Source of the DNA: Lentzea nigeriaca
Lineage (GTDB): Bacteria; Actinomycetota; Actinomycetes; Mycobacteriales; Pseudonocardiaceae
Direction: 5' to 3'
Length of the DNA: 64,000 nucleotides
NCBI RefSeq assembly: GCF_016907955.1
Contig: NZ_JAFBCX010000013.1
Coordinates: forward strand, 1 to 64,000
The notes beneath the pieces are model-generated. The model searched no databases. It saw only the letters and a program-made list of their open reading frames with translations, and had not been told where the DNA came from. Each line of letters starts with the position of its first letter. The first letter of the stretch is position 1. Positions 6,558 to 15,388 of this stretch are shown here, piece by piece. A program made the translations under genes and the position numbers.

Positions 6558-8140
6558 TCAGCCATCTGATCGAGCGCAAGCTGAAGCTCTCACCACCGCT
6601 GACCCGCGACGTCGTGGTGCAGAAGGATTTGCGCGTGCCGATGCCCGACGGCGTCGAACTGCTGGCGGACCGGTGGATGCCGCGCTCCGGCGGCGACGGG
6701 CTGCCGACCGCGCTGGTCCGCTCCCCCTACGGCCGCCGCCTGTTCGGTCAGATGCTCGCGCGGCCACTGGCCGAACGCGGCTACCAGGTCGTGATCCAGA
6801 GCACGCGTGGCGGGTTCGGCTCCGGCGGCACGTTCGACCCGATGGTCCAGGAACGCGCGGACGGGCTTGCGACGCTGGACTGGCTCGTGGCGCAGCCGTG
6901 GAGCGACGCGATCGTGCTGTACGGGCTGAGCTATCTCGGCCACGTGCAGTGGGCGGTCGCCGACCAGTTGCCGCCACAGGTCAAGGCGATGATCCCGATC
7001 GTGACCGAGTCCGCGCTGACGCTCGAGTTCCTGCGCCCCGACGGAATGTCACTGGAGACACCGTTCGGCTGGGGTGTGCTGGTCGGCACCCAGGAACGCT
7101 CGCTGGCGTTCCTGCGCAAACCGCTCCAGGACAAGAAGACCGCGCGGGCACTGCGGACGCTTCCGTTGCGCGACGCCGATCTCGCGGCGTTGGGCGAGCG
7201 TTCCGCCTACATCCAGGACATCCTCACCCACGACGCCGATTCACCGCGGTGGGAAGGACTCGACCACAGCCACCGGGTCGAGGGCGTCACCGTGCCGGTC
7301 AGCTCGATCGGCGGCTGGTACGACATCTTCCTGCCCGGTCAGCTGCGTGACTTCCAGGTGCTGCAGGCGAACGGCCACCCCGCCCGGCTGACCGTCGGCC
7401 CGTGGACCCACGCCGAGTTCAACTCCACGCCGATCGACGAGGCCGTCGAGTTCGGGCTGGCCCACGCCCGCGGTGTGCAGCCGCCGGACCGCGCGCCCGT
7501 GCGACTGTACGTCATGGGCGAGGAAGCCTGGCGCGACTTCTCCTCGTGGCCGCCTCCCGGATATTCGCCGCGGCGCTTCCACCTGGGTTCCGGTGGTGTC
7601 CTGACCACGGAGTCTGGCGAGTCCTCAGTGGACACCTACCGGTACGACCCTGCCGACCCCACTCCGGCGGCGGGCGGTGTGCGCCTGGCGGCGGACAGCG
7701 GCCGCGTCGACAACACGGCGCTGGAGGACCGGCAGGACGTCCTCACCTACACCACGCCCGTGCTGGACGCCGACGTCGAGGTGATCGGCGAGATCAGCGC
7801 CGAGATCTGGTTCTCCTCCAGCCTTCCGCACGCCGACGTGTTCGTGCGGCTCTGCGACGTCGATCCCGACGGCCGGTCGTGGAACATCTGCGACGGCCTG
7901 GTGAGCCTGACCGGGGCCGACGAACCCCAGTGCGCCACCGTGCGGTTGTGGCCGACGGCGTACCGCTTCCGGCGTGGGCACCGCATCCGCGTGCAGGTGT
8001 CCAGCGGCGCTTTCCCGCGCTACGCCCGCAATCCCGGCACCGGAGAGCCCCGCGCCACGGCCACCACGTTGCTCGCGGCCGACCAGACCGTCCACCTCGG
8101 ACCGGAGCGGCCGTCCGCGATCACGCTGCCGGTCGCCTGA
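6554..8140 (+). CDS. CocE/NonD family (X-Pro dipeptidyl-peptidase type) hydrolase
   Basis: The 528-residue protein is an alpha/beta hydrolase of the S15/CocE group. The nucleophile elbow is GLSYLG (about residue 120), the acid region is around DIFLPGQ, and the catalytic His is in TVGPWTH. The C-terminal half is the PepX_C jelly-roll domain (LTYTTPVLDADVEVIGEISAEIWFSSS.., RLWPTAYRFRRGHRIRVQVSSG). Relatives hydrolyse esters, cocaine or acyl-peptides; the true substrate here is unknown. There is no signal peptide, so it is cytoplasmic. It starts within the tetR stop codon, with GGAGG at 6545-6549. The convergent kinase gene ends only three bases further on. Confidence 0.88.
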   Translation: MISHLIERKLKLSPPLTRDVVVQKDLRVPMPDGVELLADRWMPRSGGDGLPTALVRSPYGRRLFGQMLARPLAERGYQVVIQSTRGGFGSGGTFDPMVQERADGLATLDWLVAQPWSDAIVLYGLSYLGHVQWAVADQLPPQVKAMIPIVTESALTLEFLRPDGMSLETPFGWGVLVGTQERSLAFLRKPLQDKKTARALRTLPLRDADLAALGERSAYIQDILTHDADSPRWEGLDHSHRVEGVTVPVSSIGGWYDIFLPGQLRDFQVLQANGHPARLTVGPWTHAEFNSTPIDEAVEFGLAHARGVQPPDRAPVRLYVMGEEAWRDFSSWPPPGYSPRRFHLGSGGVLTTESGESSVDTYRYDPADPTPAAGGVRLAADSGRVDNTALEDRQDVLTYTTPVLDADVEVIGEISAEIWFSSSLPHADVFVRLCDVDPDGRSWNICDGLVSLTGADEPQCATVRLWPTAYRFRRGHRIRVQVSSGAFPRYARNPGTGEPRATATTLLAADQTVHLGPERPSAITLPVA

Positions 8141-8143
8141 GGT

Positions 8144-9214
8144 TCACTTCTTGGCCTTGCCCTTGCCCTGCTTGGCCTTGCCGGGCCTGGCCTTGGGCTC
8201 GACCTGGACCGTGACCGTCTGCCGCTCGACGACGGGCGCGGGCTGGGTGGACGTCGGCGGGGTGGGGGTGGACGTCGGCTGCGTGATCGCCGGTGGTGCC
8301 GACTCCGCGGGCGTGGCCTCGTACTGCACCACGAGCCCCGTGCCGACGGCGGCGGCCAGCACCACCGCCGAGGCGGCGGCGAGGACTCCGCGGGAACGCC
8401 GGGGAATCGGCGCCACGAGTGTCGGCGGACCCGAACCGCGCAGGATGTCGGCACACTCCCGCGCGGACGGGCGACGACCGGCGGACAAAGACGTCATCAA
8501 CGACAACAACCGGGCGAGGTCGAACGGCAGATCGTCTCCGATCACGGGCGGCCGGTGCAGCCTGGCCACCGCCGCCTCGATCTCCGCGCCCTCGTACTCG
8601 CGGTGCCCGGTCAGGCATTCCAGCAGCACCAACCCGAGCGCGTACACGTCGACCGCCGACGTGATCTTCCCGCCACGCACCTGTTCCGGCGCCAGGTACG
8701 CCGCCGTGCCGACGACCTGATCGGCCCGCGTCAACCGGGCACCGTCCACCAGCCGTGCCAGACCGAAGTCGGCCAGGCGCGGAACGTCGTCATCGTCGAG
8801 CAGGATGTTGGACGGCTTGACGTCGCGGTGGACGATCCCGCGATCGTGCACGTGAGCCAGCGCGTCGGCCAGCGCCGCTCCGAGCCTGCGCACCTCGCCG
8901 ACGCCCATCGGCCCGTTGGCGATCCGATCACGCAGAGTGCGGCCGTCGACCAGTTCCAGCACCATGAACGGTGTGTCACCGCTGGTGTCCGCGTCGTACA
9001 CGGTCACCAGTCCCGGATGCGACAACGTGGCGAGCGTGCGGATCTCGTTGTCGAACCGCCGCGCGTCGGCCGTGTCGCCTTTGCGGCGGAACAACTTCAC
9101 CGCGACATCCCGTGCCAGCACGACATCCCTGGCCCGGCGCACCTCCGCTACGCCGCCGGTGCCCAGCACCTCACCCAACCGGTAACGGTCGGCGAGGAGT
9201 CGCCTGTCCGACAT
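8144..9214 (-). CDS. Transmembrane Ser/Thr protein kinase (PknB-like)
   Basis: The kinase domain spans residues 8-265: glycine loop GTGGVAEVRRARD, VAVKLF (ATP-binding Lys), HRDVKPSN catalytic loop, DFGLARL, and APEQ in the activation segment. It is followed by one membrane segment (GVLAAASAVVLAAAVGTGLVV, about 285-305) and a Thr/Pro-rich outer tail ending in a Lys/Gly/Pro-rich stretch (KARPGKAKQGKGKAKK). It lacks PASTA domains, so it differs from cell-wall-sensing PknB. Size 356 residues with ATG 9214 (GGGGGAA upstream); the frame upstream of it has no kinase similarity. Substrates are unknown. The basic tail might touch cell-wall polymers (inference). Confidence 0.92.
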   Translation of the reverse strand: MSDRRLLADRYRLGEVLGTGGVAEVRRARDVVLARDVAVKLFRRKGDTADARRFDNEIRTLATLSHPGLVTVYDADTSGDTPFMVLELVDGRTLRDRIANGPMGVGEVRRLGAALADALAHVHDRGIVHRDVKPSNILLDDDDVPRLADFGLARLVDGARLTRADQVVGTAAYLAPEQVRGGKITSAVDVYALGLVLLECLTGHREYEGAEIEAAVARLHRPPVIGDDLPFDLARLLSLMTSLSAGRRPSARECADILRGSGPPTLVAPIPRRSRGVLAAASAVVLAAAVGTGLVVQYEATPAESAPPAITQPTSTPTPPTSTQPAPVVERQTVTVQVEPKARPGKAKQGKGKAKK

Positions 9215-9249
9215 ACCAGAAGGTTCCCCCTGAACGGGTGATCCAACCG

Positions 9250-9837
9250 TCAGTCCGGGATCGCGAACGCGGCCTCCAGCGGCGGCAGCACGGCACGGGC
9301 ATCGGCGCCCGCGAACCACATCCCCACCACGAACGCCGACATCGCCTCCAGGTACCGCGCCCGGTTCAGCCCGCCCGCACGGACCGGCTCCGCCTCCAGG
9401 TCGCGGACCAGTTGCTCGACGGCCGCGAGCGCCTCCGCCTCATCACCGCACAACGGGACCGCCAGCCGGCGTCCCTCGAACATCCGCTCGTCCGCCTCCC
9501 ACACCTCGGCGGCACACAGGTTGAACGCCTTCACCACCCGTGCTCCCGGTGCCAGCTGTGCCACCCGTTCGGCGACGGCGTCCTCGCTCAGCACCATGGA
9601 GCCGTCGTCCGGCTCGAAGGCGTTCGTGCAGTCGATCAGCGCCTGCCCGTCGAAGTCCGCTTGTCCCAACACTTCCGCCAGCGCGGGCACGGGCACCGCC
9701 AACAGCGTCACGTCGCCGAACTCGGCGGCCGCGCGGACCTCGCCGCGCCCGCCGTACCGGATCTCGTGACCTGCCGCGGCCCAGCCGTTGCCCAGTGCCC
9801 GTGCCATCTGTCCCGCACCGATGATTCCGATTCGCAT
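9250..9837 (-). CDS. NADPH-dependent F420-reductase-like oxidoreductase
   Basis: MRIGIIGAGQMARALGNGWAAAGHEIRYGGR is a Rossmann fold N-terminus with the GxGxxA dinucleotide site and a downstream basic residue favouring NADP. The rest (VTLLAVPVPALAEVL, IDCTNAF, VVKAFNLCAAEVW) matches the F420-dependent NADP reductase / NADPH-binding DinF-type family. The 195-residue length is typical. It is divergent from an HxlR regulator 66 bp away, an arrangement often seen for redox-responsive HxlR switches, so the regulator probably controls it. Confidence 0.82.
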   Translation of the reverse strand: MRIGIIGAGQMARALGNGWAAAGHEIRYGGRGEVRAAAEFGDVTLLAVPVPALAEVLGQADFDGQALIDCTNAFEPDDGSMVLSEDAVAERVAQLAPGARVVKAFNLCAAEVWEADERMFEGRRLAVPLCGDEAEALAAVEQLVRDLEAEPVRAGGLNRARYLEAMSAFVVGMWFAGADARAVLPPLEAAFAIPD

Positions 9838-9863
9838 GCCGCAGACGCTAGGAAACCCGAAAG

Positions 9864-9877
9864 GCACCTCCAGGTGC
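9864..9877. promoter_or_regulatory. Inverted repeat in reductase/HxlR divergent promoter
   Basis: GCACCTCCAGGTGC has perfect 6-bp arms with a 2-bp centre and sits midway in the 66-bp divergent region; probable HxlR operator. Confidence 0.5.
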
Positions 9878-9903
9878 GCAACGGCACTGGCAGGCTGAAC
9901 GCC

Positions 9904-10275
9904 GTGACGATCGAGGAGAGGGATCTCGGGCCGTACGGCGACTTCGAGGCGGACTGCCCGGCCAGGATCGCGGTCGACCTGTTCGGCAACTCCTGGCTGA
10001 CGGTGATCGTCTACACGTTGCGCGACGGCCCGATGCGGCCCGGTGAGCTCCGCGCCACCATCGGCCACATCAGCCAGAAGATGCTCACCCAGACGTTGCG
10101 GCGCATGGAGAGCATGGCCCTCGTGGAACGCCGCCGGTACGCCGAGGCGCCGCCACGCGTCGAGTACGAGCTGACCAAGGCCGGACGGGATCTGCTGGTG
10201 CCGATCTTCGCGCTCGGCGAGTGGGCCGACGAGCACGGCGACACCGTCCGGAACGCGTTGTTCGGCGAAACCTGA
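9904..10275 (+). CDS. HxlR-family winged-helix regulator
   Basis: The 123-residue protein shows the HxlR/MarR-like pattern: CPARIAVDLFGNSWLTVIVYTLRDGPMRPGELRATIGHISQKMLTQTLRRMESMALVERRRY and PPRVEYELTKAG. A single Cys near residue 18 is the position used for thiol sensing in some HxlR proteins. GTG 9904 is the chosen start; no convincing ribosome site precedes it, so the message may be leaderless. It probably regulates the divergent oxidoreductase. Confidence 0.87.
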   Translation: MTIEERDLGPYGDFEADCPARIAVDLFGNSWLTVIVYTLRDGPMRPGELRATIGHISQKMLTQTLRRMESMALVERRRYAEAPPRVEYELTKAGRDLLVPIFALGEWADEHGDTVRNALFGET

Positions 10276-10363
10276 TTGTTTGGCCCCTCGCTCGCTTGAT
10301 CACACCGTGGCTAATGTCGCTGTGCGGCCGCGACAACCGCCAACAACAACGAGGTGGAGAATC

Positions 10364-10771
10364 ATGCGTGCAATTCCGACGTTCGTGCTGACCGCCGCCG
10401 CAATAGTGGCCACGGCATTGCCGGCCGCAGCACAGGTCGATGCCGCCGTCGCACTCGCGCCGCAGGGCAGGCTCGAGGCACGGGGTGCCGCGGTCAGCGT
10501 GCCGGTGCGGGTGGTGTGCCAGAAGGGCGCGACCGGGTCGCTGTGGGTGCAGGTCACGCAGAACGTCCGCGGCGAGCTCGCAATCGGCGAGAAATACACG
10601 CCCAGCGTTCCGTGCACCGGCCAATACCAGAGGGTCGACGTGACCGTCGTGTCCCGCACGAAGGCGTTCCGGCAGGGCGTCGCATTCACGTCCGGTTCGC
10701 TGAACGTCTATCTTCCGCCGGACCAGTCGAACACCGTGGAAGAAGACCGCGAAATGATGCTGGTCCGGTAA
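10364..10771 (+). CDS. Small secreted protein of unknown function
   Basis: A 135-residue product with a clean signal peptide (MRAIPTFVLTAAAIVATALPAAA) and a beta-rich mature part with two cysteines (VVCQKG, SVPCTG) that could form one disulfide. No family is recognised. The ATG at 10364 has AGGTGGAG at 10352-10359. It ends one base before the convergent lacI-type gene. Confidence 0.75.
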   Translation: MRAIPTFVLTAAAIVATALPAAAQVDAAVALAPQGRLEARGAAVSVPVRVVCQKGATGSLWVQVTQNVRGELAIGEKYTPSVPCTGQYQRVDVTVVSRTKAFRQGVAFTSGSLNVYLPPDQSNTVEEDREMMLVR

Positions 10772-10772
10772 T

Positions 10773-11780
10773 TCAGCGTTTGATCGCACTCGATGCACGG
10801 ACCACGAGCTCCGGCTGGAACTTCACGTGCCGGTGCTCGTGGTCCGGCTCGTTCTCGGACAGCAGCAGCTGGGCGGCGGTGCGGCCCAGCTGCTCGCGCG
10901 GCTGGCGTACCGACGTGAGCGGCACCGCGGCGGCCGCGGCGAACTCGATGTCGTCGTAGCCCACCACGGCCAGGTCGTCCGGTACGCGCAGGCCCTGCTG
11001 CGTCATCGACTGGAGCAGGCCGAGGGCGAGCAGGTCGTTGGCGCAGAACGCGGCGGTCGGGCGGCGTGACGACGGCAGTCCCACCAGCCGCTCCCCCGCG
11101 CCGCGGCCTTCCGCCACCTGCAGGTCCTTCGTCTCCAGGAACGTCAGCGCGTCGGCGGGCAGGCCCGCGTTGGCCAGCGCGCGCAACGCACCTGAGTGGC
11201 GGTCACGCACCTGCTGGATCGACAGCGGGCCGCCGATCATCGCGATGCGGGTGTGGCCGGCCTCGATCAGGTGGGTCATCGCGAGCTCACCCCCGAGGAC
11301 GTCGTCGACGGCGACCGAGCAGCGCGTACCGTCGGTCGACTCGCGGTCGACCAGCACCAGCGGGGTGCCGCGTTCGGCGAACTGCGCGCTGTCGCCGTCG
11401 ACCGGGGTGATCAGGATGCCCTCGACGCGCTGCTCGTGCAGCAGCTCCAGGTACTCGCGTTCGCGGCCGTCGTCGGAGGCGCTGTTGCACAGGAACAGCG
11501 CGAAACCCGCCTCCCGGGCCGCGTCCTCCACGCCGCGGGCGACGTCGGTGAAGAACGGGTTCGCCGCGTCGAGCACGACGTAGGCGATCACCCGGCTGCG
11601 GCCCGCGCGGAGCTGGCGCGCGGACTCGTTGCGCACGAAGCCCAGCTCGGCGATGGCGGCCAGCACCCGCTGCCGTGTGGCGGGGGCGACGACGTCCGGC
11701 CTGTTCAGCACGTTCGAGACGGTCGCGTTCGACACCCCGGCGTGCTGCGCGACATCGCGGATGCCCACTGACGGCTTCAC
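10773..11780 (-). CDS. LacI-family regulator of the L-rhamnose operon
   Basis: A 335-residue LacI/GalR protein. Helix-turn-helix and hinge helix are clear: GIRDVAQHAGVSNATVSNVLNRPDVVAPATRQRV, followed by a periplasmic-binding-like core (VIAYVVLDAANPFFTDVARGVEDAA, HTRIAMIGGPLSIQQVRDRHSG, PDDLAVVGYDDIEFA). It is divergent from the rhamnose importer and catabolic genes, with two near-palindromic operators in between, so it is very probably the repressor released by a rhamnose metabolite. GTG 11780 has GGAG at 11787-11790. The same operator occurs before GH78 and PL11, so its reach may extend beyond this operon. Confidence 0.9.
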   Translation of the reverse strand: MKPSVGIRDVAQHAGVSNATVSNVLNRPDVVAPATRQRVLAAIAELGFVRNESARQLRAGRSRVIAYVVLDAANPFFTDVARGVEDAAREAGFALFLCNSASDDGREREYLELLHEQRVEGILITPVDGDSAQFAERGTPLVLVDRESTDGTRCSVAVDDVLGGELAMTHLIEAGHTRIAMIGGPLSIQQVRDRHSGALRALANAGLPADALTFLETKDLQVAEGRGAGERLVGLPSSRRPTAAFCANDLLALGLLQSMTQQGLRVPDDLAVVGYDDIEFAAAAAVPLTSVRQPREQLGRTAAQLLLSENEPDHEHRHVKFQPELVVRASSAIKR

Positions 11781-11793
11781 CGGCGGCTCCTTT

Positions 11794-11809
11794 GTTGAAA
11801 CGTGACAAC
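11794..11809. promoter_or_regulatory. Rhamnose-regulon operator 1
   Basis: GTTGAAACGTGACAAC matches the palindrome GTTGAAACGTTTCAAC at 14 of 16 positions. It lies just upstream of the ribosome site of the lacI-type gene, consistent with autoregulation. Confidence 0.75.
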
Positions 11810-11817
11810 GAATCGTA

Positions 11818-11857
11818 CCCCGTGTCTCTTGACACGGGGCCGCGGCGCACTCAGAGT
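11818..11857 (+). promoter_or_regulatory. Promoter of rhamnose operon, -35 inside an inverted repeat
   Basis: TTGACA (11829-11834), 17 bp, CAGAGT (11852-11857). The -35 lies in an inverted repeat with 9-bp arms CCCCGTGTC / GACACGGGG and a TCTT loop (11818-11839). Transcription would start near 11865, just before operator 2. Confidence 0.55.
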
Positions 11858-11872
11858 TCTCGTAACTCAGCC

Positions 11873-11888
11873 GTTAAAACGTTTCAAC
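11873..11888. promoter_or_regulatory. Rhamnose-regulon operator 2
   Basis: GTTAAAACGTTTCAAC is one base away from a perfect 16-bp palindrome. It covers the expected first transcribed bases of the importer operon, a position suited to repression. Confidence 0.8.
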
Positions 11889-11905
11889 ATCGAGGAGACG
11901 TCAAC

Positions 11906-13405
11906 GTGGACCGACCTCCCGTGGTAGCGCTGGACGAGGTGAGCAAGTCCTTCGGCGCCGTCCGCGCGTTGTCCGGGGTGTCGCTGCGGCTGCTGCCGGG
12001 CGAGGCCCACGCGCTGCTCGGGGAGAACGGCGCCGGCAAGTCGACGCTGATCAAGACGCTCGCCGGGGTGCACCGGCCCGACGGGGGGCACGTGGAGGTC
12101 GACGGCGAACCGCGGAGGTTCTCCGGTCCTGCCGACGCGCTCGCCGCGGGCATCGCGATCATCTACCAGGAGCCGACGCTCTTCGGTGACCTGTCGGTGG
12201 CGGAGAACGTCTTCATGGGACGCCAGCCGCTCGGGCTCGGCCGCCGCATCGACGTCGCAGAGATGCACGCCCGCACGTCGGAGCTGTTCTCCCGCCTGGG
12301 CGTCCGGCTCGACCCGGCACGACCGGCGCGCGGGCTGTCCATTGCGGACCAGCAGCTCGTCGAGATCGCCAAGGCGTTGTCGTTCGACGCCCGCGTGATC
12401 GTCATGGACGAGCCGACCGCGGCCCTGTCCGCCCACGAGGTGCAGCGGCTCTTCGGTGTGGTGCAGGCGTTGCGCGACCAGGACGCCGCGGTGCTCTTCG
12501 TGTCACACCGGCTCGACGAGGTGTTCGCGTTGTGCCAGCGGGCGACGGTGTTGCGCGACGGCGAGTTCGTCTGGTCGGGCACGCTCGACGACGAGACCCC
12601 GGACTCGCTGGTGCGCCTGATGGTCGGCCGCGAGCTGTCGCAGCTCTTCCCCAAGGAGGACACGACGGCAGGCGAGGTTCTCCTGTCCGTGCAACGACTC
12701 ACCCGCGAAGGCGTGTTCACCGACGTGTCGTTCGACGTCAGGGCGGGCGAGATCGTCGCACTGTCCGGACTCGTCGGCGCCGGGCGCAGCGAGGTCGCAC
12801 GGGCGGTGTTCGGCATCGACCGTCCCGACGGCGGCGCGGTGCACGTGCGAGGCCGGAAGCTGAAGTACGGCTCCCCCACCGCCGCCATGGCCGCGGGAAT
12901 CGGGTTCGTGCCGGAGGACCGCCGCCAGCAGGGACTCGTGATGGACGCGTCGATCGAACGCAACACCGCGCTCGCCTCGCTCGGCCGGTTGTCGAAGTTC
13001 GGGTTGCTCCGGCGGAGCTCCGAACGGGCTCTGGCGCAGGACTGGGCGGTGAAGCTGCGGCTGAAGTTCGCGCGGTTGAGCGACCCTGTCGGTGTCCTGT
13101 CCGGCGGCAACCAGCAGAAGGTCGTGCTCGCCAAATGGCTGGCGCGCAAGCCGTCCGTGCTGATCGTCGACGAGCCGACGCGCGGCATCGACGTCGGGAC
13201 GAAAGCCGAGGTGCACCGCTTGTTGTCGGAACTGGCCGGGCAGGGCGTGGCCGTGCTGATGATCTCGTCGGAACTGCCGGAGGTGCTCGGCATGGCAGAC
13301 CGCGTGCTGGTGATGCACGAAGGCCGGTTGGTCGAGGAGCTTCCCCGCGCCGAAGCGACCGAAGAACGCGTCGCGCTCGCCGCCGCCGGGCAGGTGACGC
13401 GATGA
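11906..13405 (+). CDS. Rhamnose ABC importer, tandem ATP-binding protein
   Basis: 499 residues with two ABC domains of the RbsA/MglA/RhaT type. First half: GENGAGKST Walker A, LSIADQQLVEIAKAL signature region, VIVMDEPTAAL Walker B. Second half has the degenerate Walker A usual in this family (LSGLVGAGRSE), LSGGNQQKVVLAKWL and LIVDEPTRGIDVG. It energises sugar uptake at the inner membrane face. GTG 11906 has GAGGAG at 11892-11897. It starts an operon of eight genes with mostly overlapping ends. Rhamnose as substrate is inferred from the catabolic genes that follow. Confidence 0.93.
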   Translation: MDRPPVVALDEVSKSFGAVRALSGVSLRLLPGEAHALLGENGAGKSTLIKTLAGVHRPDGGHVEVDGEPRRFSGPADALAAGIAIIYQEPTLFGDLSVAENVFMGRQPLGLGRRIDVAEMHARTSELFSRLGVRLDPARPARGLSIADQQLVEIAKALSFDARVIVMDEPTAALSAHEVQRLFGVVQALRDQDAAVLFVSHRLDEVFALCQRATVLRDGEFVWSGTLDDETPDSLVRLMVGRELSQLFPKEDTTAGEVLLSVQRLTREGVFTDVSFDVRAGEIVALSGLVGAGRSEVARAVFGIDRPDGGAVHVRGRKLKYGSPTAAMAAGIGFVPEDRRQQGLVMDASIERNTALASLGRLSKFGLLRRSSERALAQDWAVKLRLKFARLSDPVGVLSGGNQQKVVLAKWLARKPSVLIVDEPTRGIDVGTKAEVHRLLSELAGQGVAVLMISSELPEVLGMADRVLVMHEGRLVEELPRAEATEERVALAAAGQVTR

Positions 13406-14436
13406 CCGCCGCGACCGCGGTGGCCACCCGCCGCACCGCCGCCCGCCGCCTCTCCACCCGCGTGGGCCGCGTCCGCGAGCTCGGCATCGTCGTGGCGCTG
13501 GCCCTGGTGATCATCCCGACGGCGATCGTGAACCCGAGGTTCGTCCAGGCGCAGAGCCTGCGCGATCTCCTCCTCAACGCCTCGATCGTCGCGTTGCTCG
13601 CCGTGGGCCAGACCTTGGTCGTGGTGACCAGGAACGTCGACCTGTCAGTGGGTTCGGTCCTCGGCCTCTCCGCTTTCCTGACCGCGCAATGGTTCGCCGA
13701 CCACCCCGGCACCCCGCTGCTCGCGGGCATCGGGTTCGGCGTCGCGGTCGGCCTCGCGTGCGGGCTGCTCAACGGCCTGCTCGTGGCACTCGGCAACGTG
13801 CCCAGCCTCGTCGTCACCCTCGGCACGCTCTACGTGTTCCGCGGCATCGACTACGCGCTCGCCGAGGGCAGGCAGGTCAACGCCGCCAACCTCCCGGATG
13901 CGCTCCTGGACCTCGGCAGCAGCCGCGTCCTCGGCATCCCGATCCTCGTCCTGATCACGGTCGTGGTCATCGCGGCCGCCGCGCTCTACCTCCACTCCTA
14001 CCGGTCCGGCCGCGAGCTGTACGCGATCGGCTCCAACCCGGAGGCCGCCACCCTGGCGGGCATCCCGGTCGCCAAGCGCACGCTCGCGACGTTCGTCCTT
14101 TCCGGACTGATCGCGGGCCTCGCCGGAGCGTTGTGGGTCGCCCGCTACGGCACGGTCGACGCGGCCGCCGGCACCGGCCTGGAACTCCAGGTCGTCGCGG
14201 CCGTCGTGGTCGGCGGTGTCGCGATCTTCGGTGGCTCCGGGACCGTGGCCGGTGCCGCGCTCGGCGCCCTCCTGCTCGGCACGATCACCAGCTGCCTGGT
14301 GGTGCTGCAGATCCCCGCGTTCTGGCAGCAGGCGATCGCGGGCGCGCTGCTGATCAGCGCCATCACCGTCGACCGGCTCCTCGCGCTGCGGCTCGCGAAG
14401 GCCCTGCGCACCACGGAAGGAACCAGCCATGCGTAA
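13402..14436 (+). CDS. Rhamnose ABC importer permease 1
   Basis: 344 residues, eight or more membrane segments, BPD_transp_2 family (RbsC-like): VVVTRNVDLSVGSVLGLSAF, GLLVALGNVPSLVVTLGTL, and the EAA-like loop GSNPEAATLAGIPVAKRTLATF. The ATGA overlap at 13402-13405 couples it to the ATPase gene. It has a basic N-terminal tail of about 30 residues. Confidence 0.92.
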   Translation: MTAATAVATRRTAARRLSTRVGRVRELGIVVALALVIIPTAIVNPRFVQAQSLRDLLLNASIVALLAVGQTLVVVTRNVDLSVGSVLGLSAFLTAQWFADHPGTPLLAGIGFGVAVGLACGLLNGLLVALGNVPSLVVTLGTLYVFRGIDYALAEGRQVNAANLPDALLDLGSSRVLGIPILVLITVVVIAAAALYLHSYRSGRELYAIGSNPEAATLAGIPVAKRTLATFVLSGLIAGLAGALWVARYGTVDAAAGTGLELQVVAAVVVGGVAIFGGSGTVAGAALGALLLGTITSCLVVLQIPAFWQQAIAGALLISAITVDRLLALRLAKALRTTEGTSHA

Positions 14437-15388
14437 CCTCCTGCGGTGGGAGACCGCGCTGGTGTTCCTGCTGATCGTCGTCGCACTGACCGGCCAGGTC
14501 AGCACGGACGGCTCGTTCCTGTCCGGCGGCAACCTCTTCTACCTCGGCCTCGACATCGGCGAGATCGCTCTCATCGCCCTCCCGCTCACGCTGGTGATCG
14601 TCGCGGGTGAGATCGACCTGTCCGTCGCCTCCGTCCTCGGCCTGTCGAGCGCGTTGATCGGCTGGCTGTGGAACGCGGGCTGGCCGCTCGAGACGATCCT
14701 GCCGACGGTCATCGTGGTCGGCGCGCTCTGCGGAGCGTTCAACGGTCTGCTCGTCACGAGGCTCGGACTGCCCAGCCTCGCCGTCACGATCGGCACGCTC
14801 GCCCTCTACCGCGGCCTCGCGCTCGTCGTGCTGGGCGACACGGCGGTCGCGGACTTCCCGGCGAGCTACACGTCGTTCGGCACGGCACCGGTGCCCGGCA
14901 CCGACATCCCGTACCCGATCGTGCTCGCGGTGATCCTCGCGATCCTCTTCGGAATCGCGTTGCACGCCAGCTCGTTCGGCCGATCGGTCTACGCCATCGG
15001 CGCCAACGAGGAGGGCGCCCGCTTCTCCGGCATCAGGGTGAAGCGGATCAAGCTGATCCTCTTCGTGCTCGCAGGGGCGGTCGCCGCGATCGCCGGCATC
15101 GTCTACACGTTCCGCTTCTCCAGCGCCCGCGCGGACAACGGCGTCGGGCTCGAACTGGCCGTCGTCGCCGCCGTCCTGCTCGGTGGCGTGTCCATCTTCG
15201 GCGGCAGGGGATCGCTCTTCGGCGTGCTCGCGGGCGTGCTGCTGCTGGGCGGTCTGCGCAACCTGTTGATCCTGCAGGACACCTCCACGGAGGTCCTCAC
15301 CATCGTCACCGGCCTGCTGTTGCTGGTGAGCGTTCTCGCCCCGTCCCTCACCCAACGCGTCGCAACGCTACGAAAGGCCCACTCATGA
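14429..15388 (+). CDS. Rhamnose ABC importer permease 2
   Basis: 319 residues of the same permease family as its neighbour: VAGEIDLSVASVLGLSSAL, GLLVTRLGLPSLAVTIGTLALYRG and the cytoplasmic loop GANEEGARFSGIRVKRIK. Two different permeases with a single double-headed ATPase is the RhaSTPQ arrangement known from Rhizobium. It overlaps the previous gene by eight bases. Confidence 0.92.
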   Translation: MRNLLRWETALVFLLIVVALTGQVSTDGSFLSGGNLFYLGLDIGEIALIALPLTLVIVAGEIDLSVASVLGLSSALIGWLWNAGWPLETILPTVIVVGALCGAFNGLLVTRLGLPSLAVTIGTLALYRGLALVVLGDTAVADFPASYTSFGTAPVPGTDIPYPIVLAVILAILFGIALHASSFGRSVYAIGANEEGARFSGIRVKRIKLILFVLAGAVAAIAGIVYTFRFSSARADNGVGLELAVVAAVLLGGVSIFGGRGSLFGVLAGVLLLGGLRNLLILQDTSTEVLTIVTGLLLLVSVLAPSLTQRVATLRKAHS

